64,000 nt of DNA from Artemisia argyi (GCA_030686995.1 CM060698.1:136220106-136284105); one strand, 5' to 3'; positions 22,410 through 35,010 are shown, counted from the stretch's first letter. Made by a program: numbers and translations. Notes: generated by a model from the sequence alone, not told the origin.

Positions 22410-23462
22410 TTAGTCGGTTCCTTTTGCCATAAAACACTTTTCGTCTCTTGGTTTTTCCACTTCATCTTTGTCACTATCACTCCATGTTCCACTAACAAAT
22501 GCTCCTTGATTTTCATAACCCGGCGGCTTTAGACATTCGCCAGTGAGATGATTTGGACTTCCACATCTAAAGCATTTTCTTTTCCCGTAGTAGTTACTTC
22601 TATTTCTTTGGAACGGTTTTCTTTCGTCTCGTGGAGATCTAGTGAATCTTCCTCGTTTCTTAAAAAAAATTTTGAATTCTCTTACGGCCATTGCATATTC
22701 TTCGTCTTCACTTTCGTCACTTGAATCATCATCGTCACTAGGTTCCTTTTTGGCTTTTAGAGCAATGGATTTGGTTTGTTCTTTCTTGACTTTGACCGTT
22801 TCCGAATCTCTTCTTATAATTTCTTCATGGACCTTCAAGTTGCCAATTAGTTCATCTAGTGACAATGTCATCAAATTCTTTGATTTTTCTATAGCCGTGA
22901 CCTTAGCTCGCCATTTCGGATGCAATGCCCTAAGAAAATTTCTAACACAATTTTTACTAGAAAATGTCTCATCAAGTGCTTTTAAACTTGTGATAATGGT
23001 GTTAAATTTAGCAAATGCATTATCAATTGATTCCTCTTCCGGAATCATAAATTGTTCATATTGTTGTACAAGAAGATCTATTTTGTTATCTTTAACTTGA
23101 CTATTACCTTGGTGGGTAATTAGTAAAGAATCCCAAATTTCTTTTGCGGTTTTACACATAAAAATTCTTTCATATTCTTTGCTTGGTAACGCATTATAAA
23201 TAACCATTTTAGCCTCATTATTTTTTGCTAGTTTCTTTTTCAAATCATCATTTTGTTTTTCAAAAGATACAATTTCATCCATTTTAGTTTCAACATTATA
23301 TTGAATAGGAGGAAAATCACCAAAGGTAATAATATGCCAAAGATCAAGATCTTTTGATTTCACATAAGTTTCGAATCTATTTTTCCAATATAAAAATCCG
23401 TCACTTTCAAATAGTGGTGGTCTTTGCATAGATTGCCCTTCTAAATATTTTAAAGATTCCAT
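22410..23462 (-). CDS. C1 gag, copia type
   Basis: Open frame of 350 residues ending in TAA. It has an N-terminal copia Gag region ([16 protein letters not shown] about residues 23-38) and the usual [20 protein letters not shown] and [10 protein letters not shown] segments of the UBN2/DUF4219 type. An acidic tract ([15 protein letters not shown]) and one zinc knuckle [14 protein letters not shown] follow near residue 300. It forms the virus-like particle. The region after the stop continues in frame with pol, so the stop is probably a mutation in a single gag-pol ORF. The ATG at 23462 lies 52 bp from the primer site. Confidence 0.9.
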   Translation of the reverse strand: MESLKYLEGQSMQRPPLFESDGFLYWKNRFETYVKSKDLDLWHIITFGDFPPIQYNVETKMDEIVSFEKQNDDLKKKLAKNNEAKMVIYNALPSKEYERIFMCKTAKEIWDSLLITHQGNSQVKDNKIDLLVQQYEQFMIPEEESIDNAFAKFNTIITSLKALDETFSSKNCVRNFLRALHPKWRAKVTAIEKSKNLMTLSLDELIGNLKVHEEIIRRDSETVKVKKEQTKSIALKAKKEPSDDDDSSDESEDEEYAMAVREFKIFFKKRGRFTRSPRDERKPFQRNRSNYYGKRKCFRCGSPNHLTGECLKPPGYENQGAFVSGTWSDSDKDEVEKPRDEKCFMAKGTD

Positions 23463-23514
23463 AGATCGTTACAAGTTTTAAAATACAATATATTTTAAAA
23501 ATCTTGTTAGACGT

Positions 23515-23528
23515 GGCTCTTGATACCA
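23515..23528 (-). other. C1 primer-binding site, initiator-Met type
   Basis: The minus strand reads TGGTATCAAGAGCC two bases after the 5' LTR. This is the tRNA-iMet complement TGGTATCAGAGCC with one extra A. Confidence 0.8.
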
Positions 23529-24365
23529 ATTGTGGAAAACTAAAAGGGGGGGGGGGGTTGAATAGTTTTACGTCGTTTTTAAATTGTTATAAAAGTTTGT
23601 TTAAAAGTTTTCTTTGTTTTATAAAACATAGATTCGATGCTATATGAAATCAAGTCGTGCACAATATGAACAACACTAAGTATGTACGATAAAGCAATAA
23701 TAACGTAAGTAAAGAAATAGATAAGGGTTGGAAAGATCGAACCGAGAGACAAAGAGATTTATAGTGGTTCGGCTACAAGGTCACCTTCCTTGCCCACCTC
23801 CACTCCCCGAGCACCTAACGTGAGAGTTTTCTTCACTATATCAACATGCTCCCTTATGGCGGAGAAAACCTTACACACCAATTTACACACCACAATAACT
23901 TCACAACTTAATCACAACTTCTACACAACTAGTTCACACCTATTCACTACTTAATCACACCACTTCTTCACACCAATCTTCTACTCACCAATCTTCTTCA
24001 CACCTATTCTTCTACACACCAATCTTCTTCCTAACTTATCTTCTTCACAACTATTCTTCTAACCAATCACACTATATATCAAACTACACTATCTTCTAAC
24101 AAATTTTCACAACTAATCACACAATGAAATAATAACAATGATGATTCACTAACAACTTAGATGTGGAGATTACAACAAGTTGTAATACTTCTTGTCTTGA
24201 GGGATAGAAATATTATTCTCTTGCACTTGATGGGATGATGTTTGGATCACTTTGAAACAAAGATTTAAGAATGTATGATCAAAGGATTTATAGATTGGAA
24301 ATGGAGATCTAGAACAGAAAGTTCTGGAGTGCAAAAGGTGAGGAAAAAATCCAGGGTTAAGGTGG

Positions 24366-24374
24366 TATTTATAG
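24366..24374 (-). promoter_or_regulatory. TATA box of the C1 5' LTR
   Basis: The minus strand reads CCTATAAATACCACC, about 25 bp downstream of the palindromic block in the sense of the element. This is a plausible core promoter for the gag-pol RNA. Confidence 0.6.
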
Positions 24375-24398
24375 GCAGAAGATTCTGATAGAGGAGCG

Positions 24399-24474
24399 TG
24401 GCCGGTCCCCTTAAATCAAGGCCGGTCCCCTTAATTTTAAGGGGACCGCCCCTTATAATTAAGGGGGCCGCCCA
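24399..24474. repeat. palindromic GGTCCCCTTAA block in the C1 LTR
   Basis: Two GGCCGGTCCCCTTAA words are followed by TTAAGGGGACCGCCCC and TTAAGGGGGCCGCCC. The second word and its inverse form a perfect 11-bp-arm palindrome with a TT centre. Gy2 inserted inside the same palindrome in the other LTR. Confidence 0.8.
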
Positions 24475-24863
24475 GCTGAAACAACCAGAATCTTTGTCTT
24501 TTAGCGGGGAAAGTTTATTTGGTGAAAAACTAACTGATTTTGGTTAAAAATTTGAATTCATATATTTAGTATGAATAAAACATTTTTCTTTATTACCAAA
24601 AGTGTTTTTCAAAAATATATAATATGTTTATATAATTAAATAAACTTTGCATTAGTTAATTAAATACCCCTTTGATCATAAATTGCACTAAACACTTTGT
24701 TTATTCATACCTTAAGTGATTTGGATGTAAAGAGAAATATTAATCACTAAATACTTGTTTATGTCACAAGTTTTAGTTCTATGAGTTTATATTTTGTGAT
24801 AATTAAAACATAGAGATATTGATAACATGTTAATAATGTTTTTAGGCATTATTTATGTCAACA

Positions 24864-27571
24864 TTGACGATAATCACAAAGCTTTCGTCCAACAACAACG
24901 ACGGGTAAACCCACAAATCTACGAAGTGATCAAAAAGGAAGTTATTAAGCTCCTTGACGCTGGAATGATTTATCCGATCTCTGATAGTTCATGGGTTAGC
25001 CCGATTCATTATGTTCCAAAGAAGGGCGGAATCACTGTTGTGAAAAATGAAGATAATGAGCTTATACCGACTAGACTTGTGACCGGATGGAGAGTTTGTA
25101 TCGACTACCGCAAGTTGAATGATGCGACACGTAAAGACCATTTCCCGCTCCCTTTTATGGACCAAATGCTTGAACGTTTAGCGGGAAATGAGTTCTATTG
25201 TTTCTTGGATGGCTTTTCTGGGTACTTTCAAATCCCCATTGATCCCCCGGATCAAGAAAAGACCACTTTTACTTGTCCGTATGGAACGTTTGCCTATCGT
25301 AGAATGCCCTTTGGCTTATGTAACGCTCCAGGCACGTTTCAACGATGCATGATGGCCATTTTCTCGGATATGATTGAAAAAACCATGGAAGTATTCATGG
25401 ACGACTTCTCCGTCTACGGAAATTCTTTCAACTCGTGCCTCTCCCATTTAGAGAATATGTTAATTCGGTGTGAAAACACCAATTTGGTTCTAAATTGGGA
25501 GAAGAGCCACTTCATGGTTAAAGAGGGCATAGTCCTCGGCCATAAGATATCCAAATCTGGGATTGAGGTAGATCGTGCAAAAGTCGATGTCATTGCTAAG
25601 CTACCTCATCCTACGACCGTCAAAGGAATCCGAAGTTTCCTTGGTCATGCTGGCTTTTACTGACGTTTTATACAAGACTTCTCCAAAATAGCCCGGCATC
25701 TGACCCACCTTTTAGAAAAGGATGCTCCATTTAACTTCACAAATGAATGCGTCGACGTATTTAATGTTTTGAAGAAGAAGTTAACAGAGGCACCAATCTT
25801 AGTTGCCCCCGATTGGCACTTACCATTTGAGCTAATGTGTGATGCAAGTGATTATGCCATTGGTGCAGTTCTGGGGCAACGTAAGAATAAATACTTTCAA
25901 CCGATACACTATGCAAGTAAGACCATGAATGACGCCCAACATCACTACACAACTACCGAAAAAGAGATGTTAGCGGTTGTCTATGCTTTTGAAAAATTTA
26001 GACCATACTTGCTTTTAAAGAAATGCATAGTGTATACGGATCATTCAGCCTTAAAGTACTTAATGGCAAAGCAAGATGCTAAGCCGCGCTTAATGCGGTG
26101 GGTTCTCTTACTCCAAGAATTTGATGTCGAAATTAAAGACAAAAAAGGAGCGGAGAACCTTGCTGCTGATCACCTTTCACGACTTGAGAACCCCCATCAA
26201 AGTGTTCTCGAGAATAAGGAAATTACGGAAACATTTCCTCTCGAGACACTTGGGATTGTGTCTAATATTGACCAAAGTACCCCATGGTTCGCCGATTTTG
26301 CGAATTACCATGCGGGGAATTTTATAAGGAAAGGGTTGTCGTCTCAACAAAAGAAGAAATTCTTTAAAGATGTCCAACATTATTTTTGGGACGACCCCTA
26401 TTTGTTCAAAGTCTGTGCGGATCAAGTGATCCGGCGGTGTGTTCACGGTATAGAAGCCGTTGAAATTCTTATGGCATGCCATGGTGGACCCACGGGGGGA
26501 CCTCATGGTGCCAACTTCACCGCAAAGAAAGTGTTTGATTCCGGCTTCTATTGGCCGACGATTTATCGGGATGCCCATGAATTGGTGAAATCATGCGATT
26601 CTTGCCAACGTCAAGGGAAAATTTCTCAAAAAAATGAAATGCCGCAAAATGCGATTCAAGTTTGTGAGATTTTTGACGTTTGGGGCATCGATTTCATGGG
26701 TCCATTCCCGTCATCAAGAGGAAATAAGTATATTCTCGTGGCCGTCTATTATTTGTCCAAATGGGTTGAAGCGAAGGCGTTCCCCACCAATGACGCCCGA
26801 GTAGTTGTGAAATTCTTAAAAAGTCTCTTTGCCCGATTTGGCGCACCGCGAGCCATCATAAGTGATCGTGGGACCCATTTTTGCAATGACCAATTCGCTA
26901 AAGTTATGCTTAAATATGGTGTCACACATCGTCTTTCCACGGCTTATCTTCCACAAACGAGTGGTCAAGTGGAGGTGTCCAATCGTGGCTTAAAAAGGAT
27001 ATTAGAAAGGACCGTAGGAGAACACCGTGCCTCATTGGCCGATAAGCTAGACGATGCTTTATGGGCTTTCCGGACCGCTTACAAAACACCCATCGGGTGC
27101 ACTCCATATAAGCTGGTTTACGGGAAAGCTTGTCATTTGCCCATCGAACTTGAGCACAAGGCCTACTGGGCCTTAAAACATGCAAATTTTGACTTAAAAA
27201 CCGCGGGTGATCACCGAAAAGTTCAATTGAACGAATTAGTCGAACTTCGTGATCAAGCTTACGAGAATTCTTTGATTTATAAAGAGAAAACAAAAAGACT
27301 TCATGATGCCAAGATCAAAGACCGCGTTTTCAACGTTGGTGATCAAGTGCTTCTTTTTAACTCTCGTTTGAAGATTTTCTCGGGTAAGCTTAAAACCCGT
27401 TGGTCTGGACCATTCACCATAACACAAGTGTTCCCTTATGGTACCATTGAGTTGGCTCAACCCGATGGTCCCAACTTTAAGGTGAATGGTCACCGTTTGA
27501 AACACTATTTCGGAAGGGACGTACCAACCATGGTAGTCCCGGATCTCCAAACTTTCCCCAAGGACAAATGA
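24864..27571 (+). pseudogene. Gy1 pol, RT to integrase
   Basis: Continues the protein interrupted at 1136. It is open to a TGA at 25661-25663, which replaces the first Arg of the FYRRFI motif seen in Gy2, and then open again in the same frame to 27571. RT motifs [10 protein letters not shown] and FMDDFSV are intact. RNase H ([22 protein letters not shown]) and integrase ([29 protein letters not shown]) are also intact. Together with the TGA at 1074-1076 and the C1 insertion the polyprotein cannot be made. An ORF call starting at 24827 would read from the C1 LTR into pol and is an artefact. Confidence 0.93.
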
Positions 27572-28290
27572 ATTCGGGGATCGAGTCAAGCTACGTGACT
27601 CGGTAATCAAAAACAAAGCGCTTCGTGGGAGGCAACCCATGCTTATCCAATTTCATCTTCTTATTTTTCTTATTTCTAATAAATAACGTGAGGAGGGGGT
27701 ACCTCTTCCAATCTTGTGTTTCGTGGTTGTTTGTGTATGATTGTCCAGGATTGTCCCCGATTTATGATGACTCTCGTGCTCGTGGTTTTGTCTTTCTCTC
27801 CACTCGAGTCTCATTCATCGATGCTTTTGGAAATCCAATATCCGTAAATCTTATCGACTAACGTTTTCTTTGGCATAATTAATAAACGGCCCTAGATTTA
27901 TGTTAGGATTACCTTTACCCATTAAAACATTGAGGACAATGTTCAATTCTAGTCCGGGGGAGGGTGAATCTTCGATTCGATTTGACCTTGCATTTTTCAC
28001 CATGTCGTGTACTCTTGCAACTCCGTTTTTCCACAAAAAATGAAAAAAATTGAAAAAATTGAAAATTTTCAAAAATTTTGAAGAAAAGCGAATGAAAAAG
28101 TCATGAAAAAGCACAAAAAGAAATGAGAAAAAGTCGGAAAAGTTGTGTAAAAATATAATAAAGTTTGAATAAGTGTTTTGACACCTTGTTGACTTTCTTG
28201 CTGGCGAGAGTAGAAATAAATATTTTGACTTGACCGGGCGTGTTGAGCCCTAGCTTGTTCCCTTAACCAATGATAATCATAAAAGTTTGT

Positions 28291-28393
28291 GCTAGCCTTG
28301 TACACAAGGAGCTACTCTTTTGTTGGCACCCGTACTTGACTTTATACATGCTCGGCTTGAAAAGCTTTCGCTAGTCACTTACACTAGGAGCTA
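28291..28393 (+). repeat. two related hairpins in Gy1
   Basis: GCTAG-CCTTGT-AC-ACAAGG-AGCTAC at 28291-28314 and GCTAGT-CACTTAC-ACTAG-GAGCTAC at 28370-28393 share flanks but have different, still pairing arms. They occupy the position of the four-hairpin array in Gy2. Confidence 0.55.
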
Positions 28394-29635
28394 CAAAACG
28401 CGAATTCTTTCCAAGAGTTTGCAAGCTCCCGTATTTGACTTTATATATGCGTGGCTGATTATCAGCTAAGCATCTGCTAATCTCATTATTTGAGGTCTTA
28501 AATTTGCAGAGAACGAGAAATGATAGAGTTTATTTACAAGTTTAATGCTAAACGTGGAGTAGTGGTTCTCTATAAAGCTCATAAGAGGTACTCGTGGCTT
28601 TTTACTCCCATCAGATACGTCACCAATATATAATAGATGTTCTAGGTTAATTAGTGGTATTTCGGTTTGAATAATATTTAGTTATTTGTTTTCTTAAGAG
28701 AATTTTTGTTTTAGAAGTTGGGTACATATCAAGGAACATAAAAAATAAGAGCAAAAAGTGAAAAGAATCAAAAGTCAAAAGTTGATTATCTATGTGGTTT
28801 TGGAGCTACCCGATAAGCTTCCATTGATGTATTGAGAAAAGTCAAAGAAAGTGAAAAAAGTGAAAAGTATGAAAAAAAAGTGAAAAATGAAAAAAGTGAA
28901 AGTCAAAAGATGTATCGAATAAGAGTTTGAATGTATAAATAAGTTGTTGGCGCGTGAGGTGCATGTGAATGATTATAAATTGGACACATGAGGTGCACGT
29001 GTAGTACTCCGCAACTTATATTTATGATGTTGTATGTACCAAAATTCCTTGATGTGGACCGAATTTCTATTGCAGTGGTTCTTAAGAGAAAATGAATAAC
29101 TACTTATCGTTTTAACTTAGGTGTCACTATCGGACTAAAAATTATTGAAACGAGAATATATGAAGCAATTCATTTCTCAACAAAATAAAATATTGAGATA
29201 CAAAACCTAGGAAATGGGAGTAAGAAGTTTCCACGAGTAACTTTTATGAGTAGTGTTAGCATTAAATTTGTAGATAAGCTGTGATCTCATTTTTACGCTT
29301 AGTTTGGGAGCTCGTGAAAAATCAAGGATGACGATTTTTATCCGTATGGTCACTTTTCCATGAGAAGTGTTTCTACTCGTAGACCCTAAAAATTATTGCA
29401 AAAATAATGAAAGTTCAACAAACCGTCACATGTATGAAGTGCGAAAAGTCCAAAAATAGTAATGGAAGTAGAATAATGGAAAATATTCGGAAAACGGAGC
29501 GTTTGCGGGATTAAATGATTTTATGACTTCTTTCGAAACTCCTTGCTACTTTACAAAGTTAGTAGAAAGAGTTATGAAATTATTTATCTCGTGAGCGTGA
29601 ATTGATCACATTGCGTGAGGACACGGCAATACTTT

Positions 29636-29649
29636 AGTCCGGGGGATTT
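29636..29649 (+). promoter_or_regulatory. Gy1 polypurine tract
   Basis: AGTCCGGGGGATTT abuts the 3' LTR start at 29650. It shares its AGTCC variant with the upstream copy at 27951. Confidence 0.82.
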
Positions 29650-29887
29650 TGGTGAGTGCTTATTCACTCACCTTTTCTGAGCTAAAATAAGACCAATTAA
29701 ACCAAAAACTAACCAAAACTGCCAAAGAATGTGTGTTTTTGTGTTTGTAAATGTGCAGGAATGGATATTTAAGAAAAGGACGAAAAATCACGAGAAAATG
29801 ACAAAACGAGCACGAGATTTGGAAAAGTATCAATAGCCGGAGCCGGGGAAGCTTAGTGGTCAAAGTCAAAGCTCATATAGTCATAAG

Positions 29888-30120
29888 GAGTCCTCAAAGT
29901 TTCAGAAATTACAAGAATGGTCCTTGGTCATAAGTTTGAAGAAATTACACATGTGGTCCTTCAACTTTCAAGATTGTCATTTTTGGTCCTTTTGAAGATT
30001 TGACAATAAGGCCCTCCAAGTATTCATGAGATGTCAACAATAGTCCTTGAATATTATTTATCAAGATTGGCAGCTATGGTCCTTATATTTTCAGAAAATA
30101 CAAGTTTGGTCCCTTGGTTG
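29888..30120 (+). repeat. GTCCTT word array in Gy1 LTR
   Basis: GGTCCTT and GGTCCCT-type words recur about every 40-60 bp, for example near 29919, 29955, 29984, 30078 and 30107. They sit in phrases such as TTACACATGTGGTCCTTCAA. Confidence 0.65.
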
Positions 30121-30631
30121 ATACCACTAATACAACCGGATCCACACTACATATACATATCCTAAACCCCTAGCCCAATCCAAATCACCATATACCCCTC
30201 ACCACCACAGCCCAATCCAACAAAGCCCAAAAAACCATTTAACCCGGTCCACCCTTCTATTATTATTATCCGGTCAAACCCCCAAATCCACCCAAGTCAA
30301 AATAATAATAAAAATAATAAAAGGGCGCCTTTTTACTGTGCATCTCTCCCACACCATTTACCTCGTACCCAGTCAAAATCACAACCTCGTACTAGCATCT
30401 TATCTAAGAATCCTTCTGGAAGGTCTGACAAGTCAGAATGTTGTCATAATTTCCTCCACGTGGTGCCTTCAAGCCCCCTGATTGGTCTATGATATGTGGC
30501 AAGAGGATAGGATTCATCAAACGGCTATGAGTGATGTGGGATGTCAACATACGGATAAGAATTGATGATATATGGCTGAAATTGAGCTTTTGGATCCTTC
30601 CATCAAAACCCTAGCTTACCTCCCCTGCTCC

Positions 30632-30639
30632 TATAAATA
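30632..30639 (+). promoter_or_regulatory. TATA box in the Gy1 LTR
   Basis: CTCCTATAAATACCCCCC is a textbook plant TATA context. AATAAA near 30727 could be a polyadenylation signal of the same R region. Confidence 0.55.
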
Positions 30640-31064
30640 CCCCCCCTAGATACGTTTGGTGTGTAGTTTTTATGTAGTGTTATGCTGTCAAAATAGTTCC
30701 TCAATGTATTTCAATTTCAGTTTCTTAATAAAAGTTCCTTGTTTAATGAATTAAATTTATGTTTTAAGCTTTTACTTAATTCACTTTTTAGCTCAGTAAT
30801 CATAAATCTAGTCTCTTTATTGTTTTAATAATCTTCTGTAGTCATTATCTCAGCTTTTCTAAAAATTAATCTTTGTTATTTAGCAACTCTTATAAAAATC
30901 ATAAAAACTAAAAAAAATAAAAAAATCTGAAAAAAATAACAAAAAGATGTTTACTTTTCTTACTCTCTGTTTTATTTAGATTTTCAGAAGTTTGTTTTAG
31001 TCTTATAATAAGTACTTACTCATTTCTGTTATCAAAATTATAAGAACAAAAAAAAAAAAAAATA

Positions 31065-31095
<31 letters not shown>

Positions 31096-32760
31096 ATCAA
31101 AAATATGTTTACTTATTTAAAAATCCGGCTTCAATAAGCCTTTTAGTCTTCTATATAAGTTTGCACAAGCTGTTATAGCTTGTGGTAAGCTTATTTGTTC
31201 ATTATCTCCAATTTCCACAAAAGTCAACGAAAGTCAACTTACTCAGCTTATTCAAATAAGCTGAGCTTATTGGTGGTAAAAGGCAACCATAAGGTGTCCC
31301 ATGGTCTGTCTTAAAGGCAGGCTAGCTTAGTGATACCCCTCTGTTCATGCTGAGGGGTTTTGAGCTTGTAAGTCTCATTCCTTTTTACTGTTTCATTAAT
31401 ATTGCTTAATAATAGTATAGATCTATTTTTAGTGGCTTGTAAACTGCTTAATATTATTATTATTGCTTATTAGTGGATAATACTAGTTGCTTGATCATAT
31501 TTGAGTAGGGGTTGGTGTTTACTGTTTCATATATCATCATCTGTCATACCTATTGATTCTTGAATACTATTTGTTGTGGATCTGTTTTCTGAGTTCATAT
31601 CATATGTTTGGATCATAGTAAGTTCATAAGTGGTGATTAGGAATACATTTGATATCATCTGTGGTGGTTTCTTAATTGTGATAGTTCATAAGAGGGTGTT
31701 TGGAATATTGTGGTTTGCTGTCATAATCCTTGTTACAGAGGATATAAAGGGCTTAGGTATTTCACTTAGAGTATATTAAAGATAGCTAAAGCATAAAAAC
31801 TAGTAGTTATAACATTAAAAGTCAACATCACTCTTAAAATTCATCACAGTTACTATTACAGAGATTTTAGGTTGCATAAGCTCATAAGTAGTTGTAATAG
31901 AGTAATTAGTAGCTTATTTCAATCACAACTTAGCTTATTATCATCTCAGTAATCAGTTTAGTGTAATCAAAATCATTTTAGTCAACTTTCTATTTCATAA
32001 AAAAAAAGGTCAAAAAGTTTTTGGTTGCCTGTTTTGGTCAGACATTCAAAGAGGTGCACAGTACTCAATTTGTTTTCAAAATCAGTTTGGAAAGTTGTTT
32101 TGAGATCTTTGTCAGGTTGTTTACAAGTTTCAAAAAGAACTTTTCAGTTTGGAATTGGTTTAAGCAAATACAATTGCTTTTAAAGTGGACTGTCTGGATT
32201 AGTACCTCCCCTGTATCACAACCATAAACTCATATTCACAAGCTTGCACAATAGAATCTAGATACATAAGCTAGTGTTTATTTGGGAGCAAAACATAGCT
32301 GAGGTGACAAGCTTTCTAAATCAGCTTTTGGTTTTAAATTTGGTTAAGAAATAAGCTCTATACAGGCTTTTGAAAAGTTGGTTTTAGCTTCAACATATAC
32401 TTAGTCAGTATATGCTTAGCTGATTGGCTTATTGAGCTATAACTGCTTATTTGCTTATTCAAAAATTGCTTTTTCTTGGTTCTGATTGCTTATTAGTTGG
32501 TAATAAGTGTTTCCTGAAAGTTTTGTGGCCTGAGCTTAACTTGTGCTTAGTTTGTGCTTTTTGGCTTATTTGATATAAGCCCAAACTGCTTTTCTTGGCT
32601 TATTACACCATTTTTTCTTTTCTCATTAAGTCACTTTTAATTTTTTTTCATTCTATAAATTTTTCCCAGATTTAATTTTTCAAGTTTGCTATTTATTTTT
32701 GATTTTATTAGATTTTAGCTATTAAAAAAGAAAAGAAAATAAAAAGAAATAAAATAGTTT

Positions 32761-33060
32761 CAGTTTTGGCAATTTTGGTCCCTCAGGTTTCTTTGTATTT
32801 CTAAATCGTACCAGAGTAGTTTTTAGTTATAAACAAGTTTCAAAGTTGGCAGAAACAGCCCCTCTCTTTGTTTTTAAAATTTTAGTTTTTGCAAATTGGC
32901 AGATTTAGTCCCTGTCTTTTATTTTAAAAAAGTTTTAGTTTTAAATAGTTTTAGATTTTGCAATATCAGTCCCTATAGTTTTTAAATTAAGATTTTCTTT
33001 ACTTTCTTTTATAAAATTAGTTTTCTAAATTACAATTTTAGTCCCTTAAGTTTTTATTTT
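32761..33060 (+). repeat. second GTCCCT word array in Gy1 LTR
   Basis: TTGGTCCCTCAGG, TTAGTCCCTGTC, TCAGTCCCTATAG and TTAGTCCCTTAAG are spaced through T-rich sequence, with TTGGCAG words before some of them. Confidence 0.6.
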
Positions 33061-33411
33061 TACCTTTTAAGTTTTGTAATTCATTTTTACTTTGAGAAAT
33101 CTCGGGAATAGCCTGGGATTTGCATTTATTTGTTCCCCCGCTCTTTTATTTCTTTACGTGTACCTTTAATTGATCCGAGAATTTAGTTTGCGTTTAAAAT
33201 CCCCTTTATTTTAATTGTCAACAATACCAAAATAATCACATTCACTTTTCACTTATTCACTTCACATTTTCAATTCACGATTTACACGAATCGATATTCT
33301 TGATTCCATTCACCTTCACTTGGAAACGACTCGGGTGATCTGTATTTCTTGCGGATCACTTCGATACTATACTACTATATTATATAATTGGTTTTCACGA
33401 CGAATCAACCA

Positions 33412-33590
33412 GCTATTTGCAATCAATGTATTATATAACCCTTCAGCTAAATGCACCGACCCACGATAATAGATTCAGCCAATAAAAACACCAAGTGCAA
33501 AATATTCTACCAAGGATTTAAATTTGTACGAGGTAGTTTGTACCAAACAGATATACAATTCAAGTATCATGCACTAACTGACAAATCAAT
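33412..33590. other. short unassigned sequence between Gy1 and Tk1
   Basis: About 180 bp of AT-rich sequence with no recognised feature. It is either host DNA or the very end of Gy1. The ORF crossing it (33451-33669) runs into the Tk1 LTR and is not credible. Confidence 0.5.
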
Positions 33591-34770
33591 TATAACACCC
33601 CGAAATTTTGGTAAGCAGCGGAAGTTTTTAGTACATAGTCATACTCATAGAAAACAATTCAAAAGATAGTCAATATCATTCCATGAAAACTCAAGTAGTC
33701 AGAGTTACAAACATTTTCCAAATGTTAAATTGTTTCGCAAAAGAAGTGATGAGTTTGAAAAGAATGATATTATTATTATTCAAATAAAAAGGGAGGTCCT
33801 GTGTGCCCTTTTGCCAACTCCGTGCCACCATGCCTGCTAGTTTCCTGAGATAAACATGCTTAAAAAGTCAACACAACGGTTGAGTGAATCCATAGTAGTT
33901 TAAATAGTAATAGTGTGAACACAAGTCAAGTATTTTGAAATAAACAAGCCAAGATAGACAGGTCTTGACTAAACTGGTGAAATATTGCTCCTAAGCCTCA
34001 CGAAACGCAAGCCTTAACATCGATTCGACATATCATAAAGATAATAATCACCTACACCACGGGGGATGTAGATAACAAAGGGGCCTTCGGTGACTAGAAA
34101 TGTGCAAAATTTCCATGGTACCTCGAATATAGCACACCTCCTGCCAAATAATCACTTTGACAGAGATGGGTTGCCGTTCCAATAGATCTACTAGCTATAT
34201 TTGTGCTCACTCGCAAGTGATTAAGGTTCATGATATGAGGGACTTGTTGCGCGGGTGTCAACTTAGGCAATATCATGTAGTAATAGCATACAGAAAAATA
34301 CTTGTGTTCGATTTTTAGCATGTATCTCCCCACGGGGTTTAGAAACAATTAAAGATGTGGGACCATGAACTTACCTGACACGTGTGTAAATCACAACGGT
34401 GCTCAAAAGTGACGGTGTACTGCTACGACTAGCAATAAAATTCCTCCGACTTGCGACCTATATATATTGTCATCGGTGTCTTAGATTTGATTCGTAAATG
34501 ACATGTGATATGTCTTGAGTACGGTGATATTCATTCGGGTGTCTTAATATATTCCAAAATAACTTTACGTAGTTATTTATAATGTTGATACGAACCGGTG
34601 TTCAATAAATGTTAATTTATTTGTGAAAATAATATTGTTAATAAAAATATTTATAATTAAATATTTTTAGTAAAAATACATATTTATTTTAAACTACAAA
34701 GTATATATCTATATATACATTTATATATGAAAAATTTAATTATATGAAATATTTAATTAATAAAGTAGCT

Positions 34771-35010
34771 TTGTCAAACTTGACCCTTGACTTTAAGAAA
34801 AGTTACACTTTTTACCCCTTGGTCAAAATAAATACCTTTTGGTCCTTTTTAGTACTTTTTACACTTTACACCTCAATCTTTTAAAAATTACAGTTTCTAC
34901 CCTTCAATTATATTTAAAATCCACTGTTTCTAATTTAGTCCAAAAGTTTGGTGGTTTTGACAGTTTTAGTCCCTTAACGCGAGAGTTTGCAAAAATAGTC
35001 CTTGGTTAAG
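34771..35010. repeat. GTCC/ACCC word array in the Tk1 LTR
   Basis: GACCCTTGAC, TACCCCTTGG, TGGTCCTTTT, TTAGTCCAAAAG, TTAGTCCCTTAAC and TAGTCCTTGG recur in sequence resembling the arrays in Gy1 and Gy2. Confidence 0.6.

Larger units (their letters stand above)
1137..24863 (-). mobile_element. C1, Sirevirus-like Ty1/copia element, complete but with nested Gy2
   Basis: Minus-strand copia element with LTRs beginning TGTGGAAA and ending ACA on the plus strand, flanked by the duplication TTGAC. Reading along the minus strand the order is 5' LTR (23531-24863), primer-binding site, gag, pol, an extra ORF, four polypurine-tract copies, and a 3' LTR. That 3' LTR (1137-2025 and 16747-17185) was split by Gy2. 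The LTRs differ by scattered substitutions and small indels, roughly 2 percent by eye, so C1 is older than Gy2. The lineage is inferred from the RT and RNase H motifs ([22 protein letters not shown]) and the multiplied polypurine tract. Confidence 0.92.
23531..24863 (-). repeat. C1 5' LTR
   Basis: LTR of 1333 bp, intact. It contains a G run near 23546-23557, the C/A/T-rich tract, the minus-strand TATA box at 24366-24374 and the palindromic block at 24399-24474. It ends TGTCAACA before the TTGAC duplication at 24864-24868. Confidence 0.95.
27572..29649 (+). other. Gy1 3' noncoding region
   Basis: About 2.1 kb between pol and the 3' LTR, with no env-like ORF. It holds a first PPT-like AGTCCGGGGGAG at 27951-27962, A/G-rich GAAAAAGTGAAAA tracts around 28030-28140 and 28740-28920, two related hairpins (28291-28314, 28370-28393) and the polypurine tract at 29636-29649. 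Confidence 0.8.
24864..33411 (+). mobile_element. Gy1, right part with 3' LTR
   Basis: Resumes the Gy1 pol in the same reading frame directly after C1. It continues through RT, RNase H, integrase, a 2.1-kb 3' noncoding region, the polypurine tract and the 3' LTR. The right end is uncertain: CA-ending candidates lie at 33407, 33411 and 33425, and the partner LTR is outside the window. Confidence 0.9.
29650..33411 (+). repeat. Gy1 3' LTR, right end approximate
   Basis: Begins TGGTGAGTG with an inverted CACTCACC, like the Gy2 LTR start, and has a similar length of about 3.76 kb. It contains a GTCC(C)T array at 29888-30120, a TATA box at 30632, many GCTTATT words (31190-32610), A-rich runs near 31050-31100 and a second GTCCCT array at 32761-33060. 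Antisense and sense short ORFs within it have no support. Confidence 0.85.

Noticed and set aside
24827..25663. ORF starting in the C1 LTR and running into RT
   Set aside because: The first twelve codons belong to the C1 LTR. The frame is open only by chance across the insertion border.
33451..33669. 72-codon ORF between Gy1 and Tk1
   Set aside because: It crosses the border of the Tk1 LTR, so it cannot be a single old gene.
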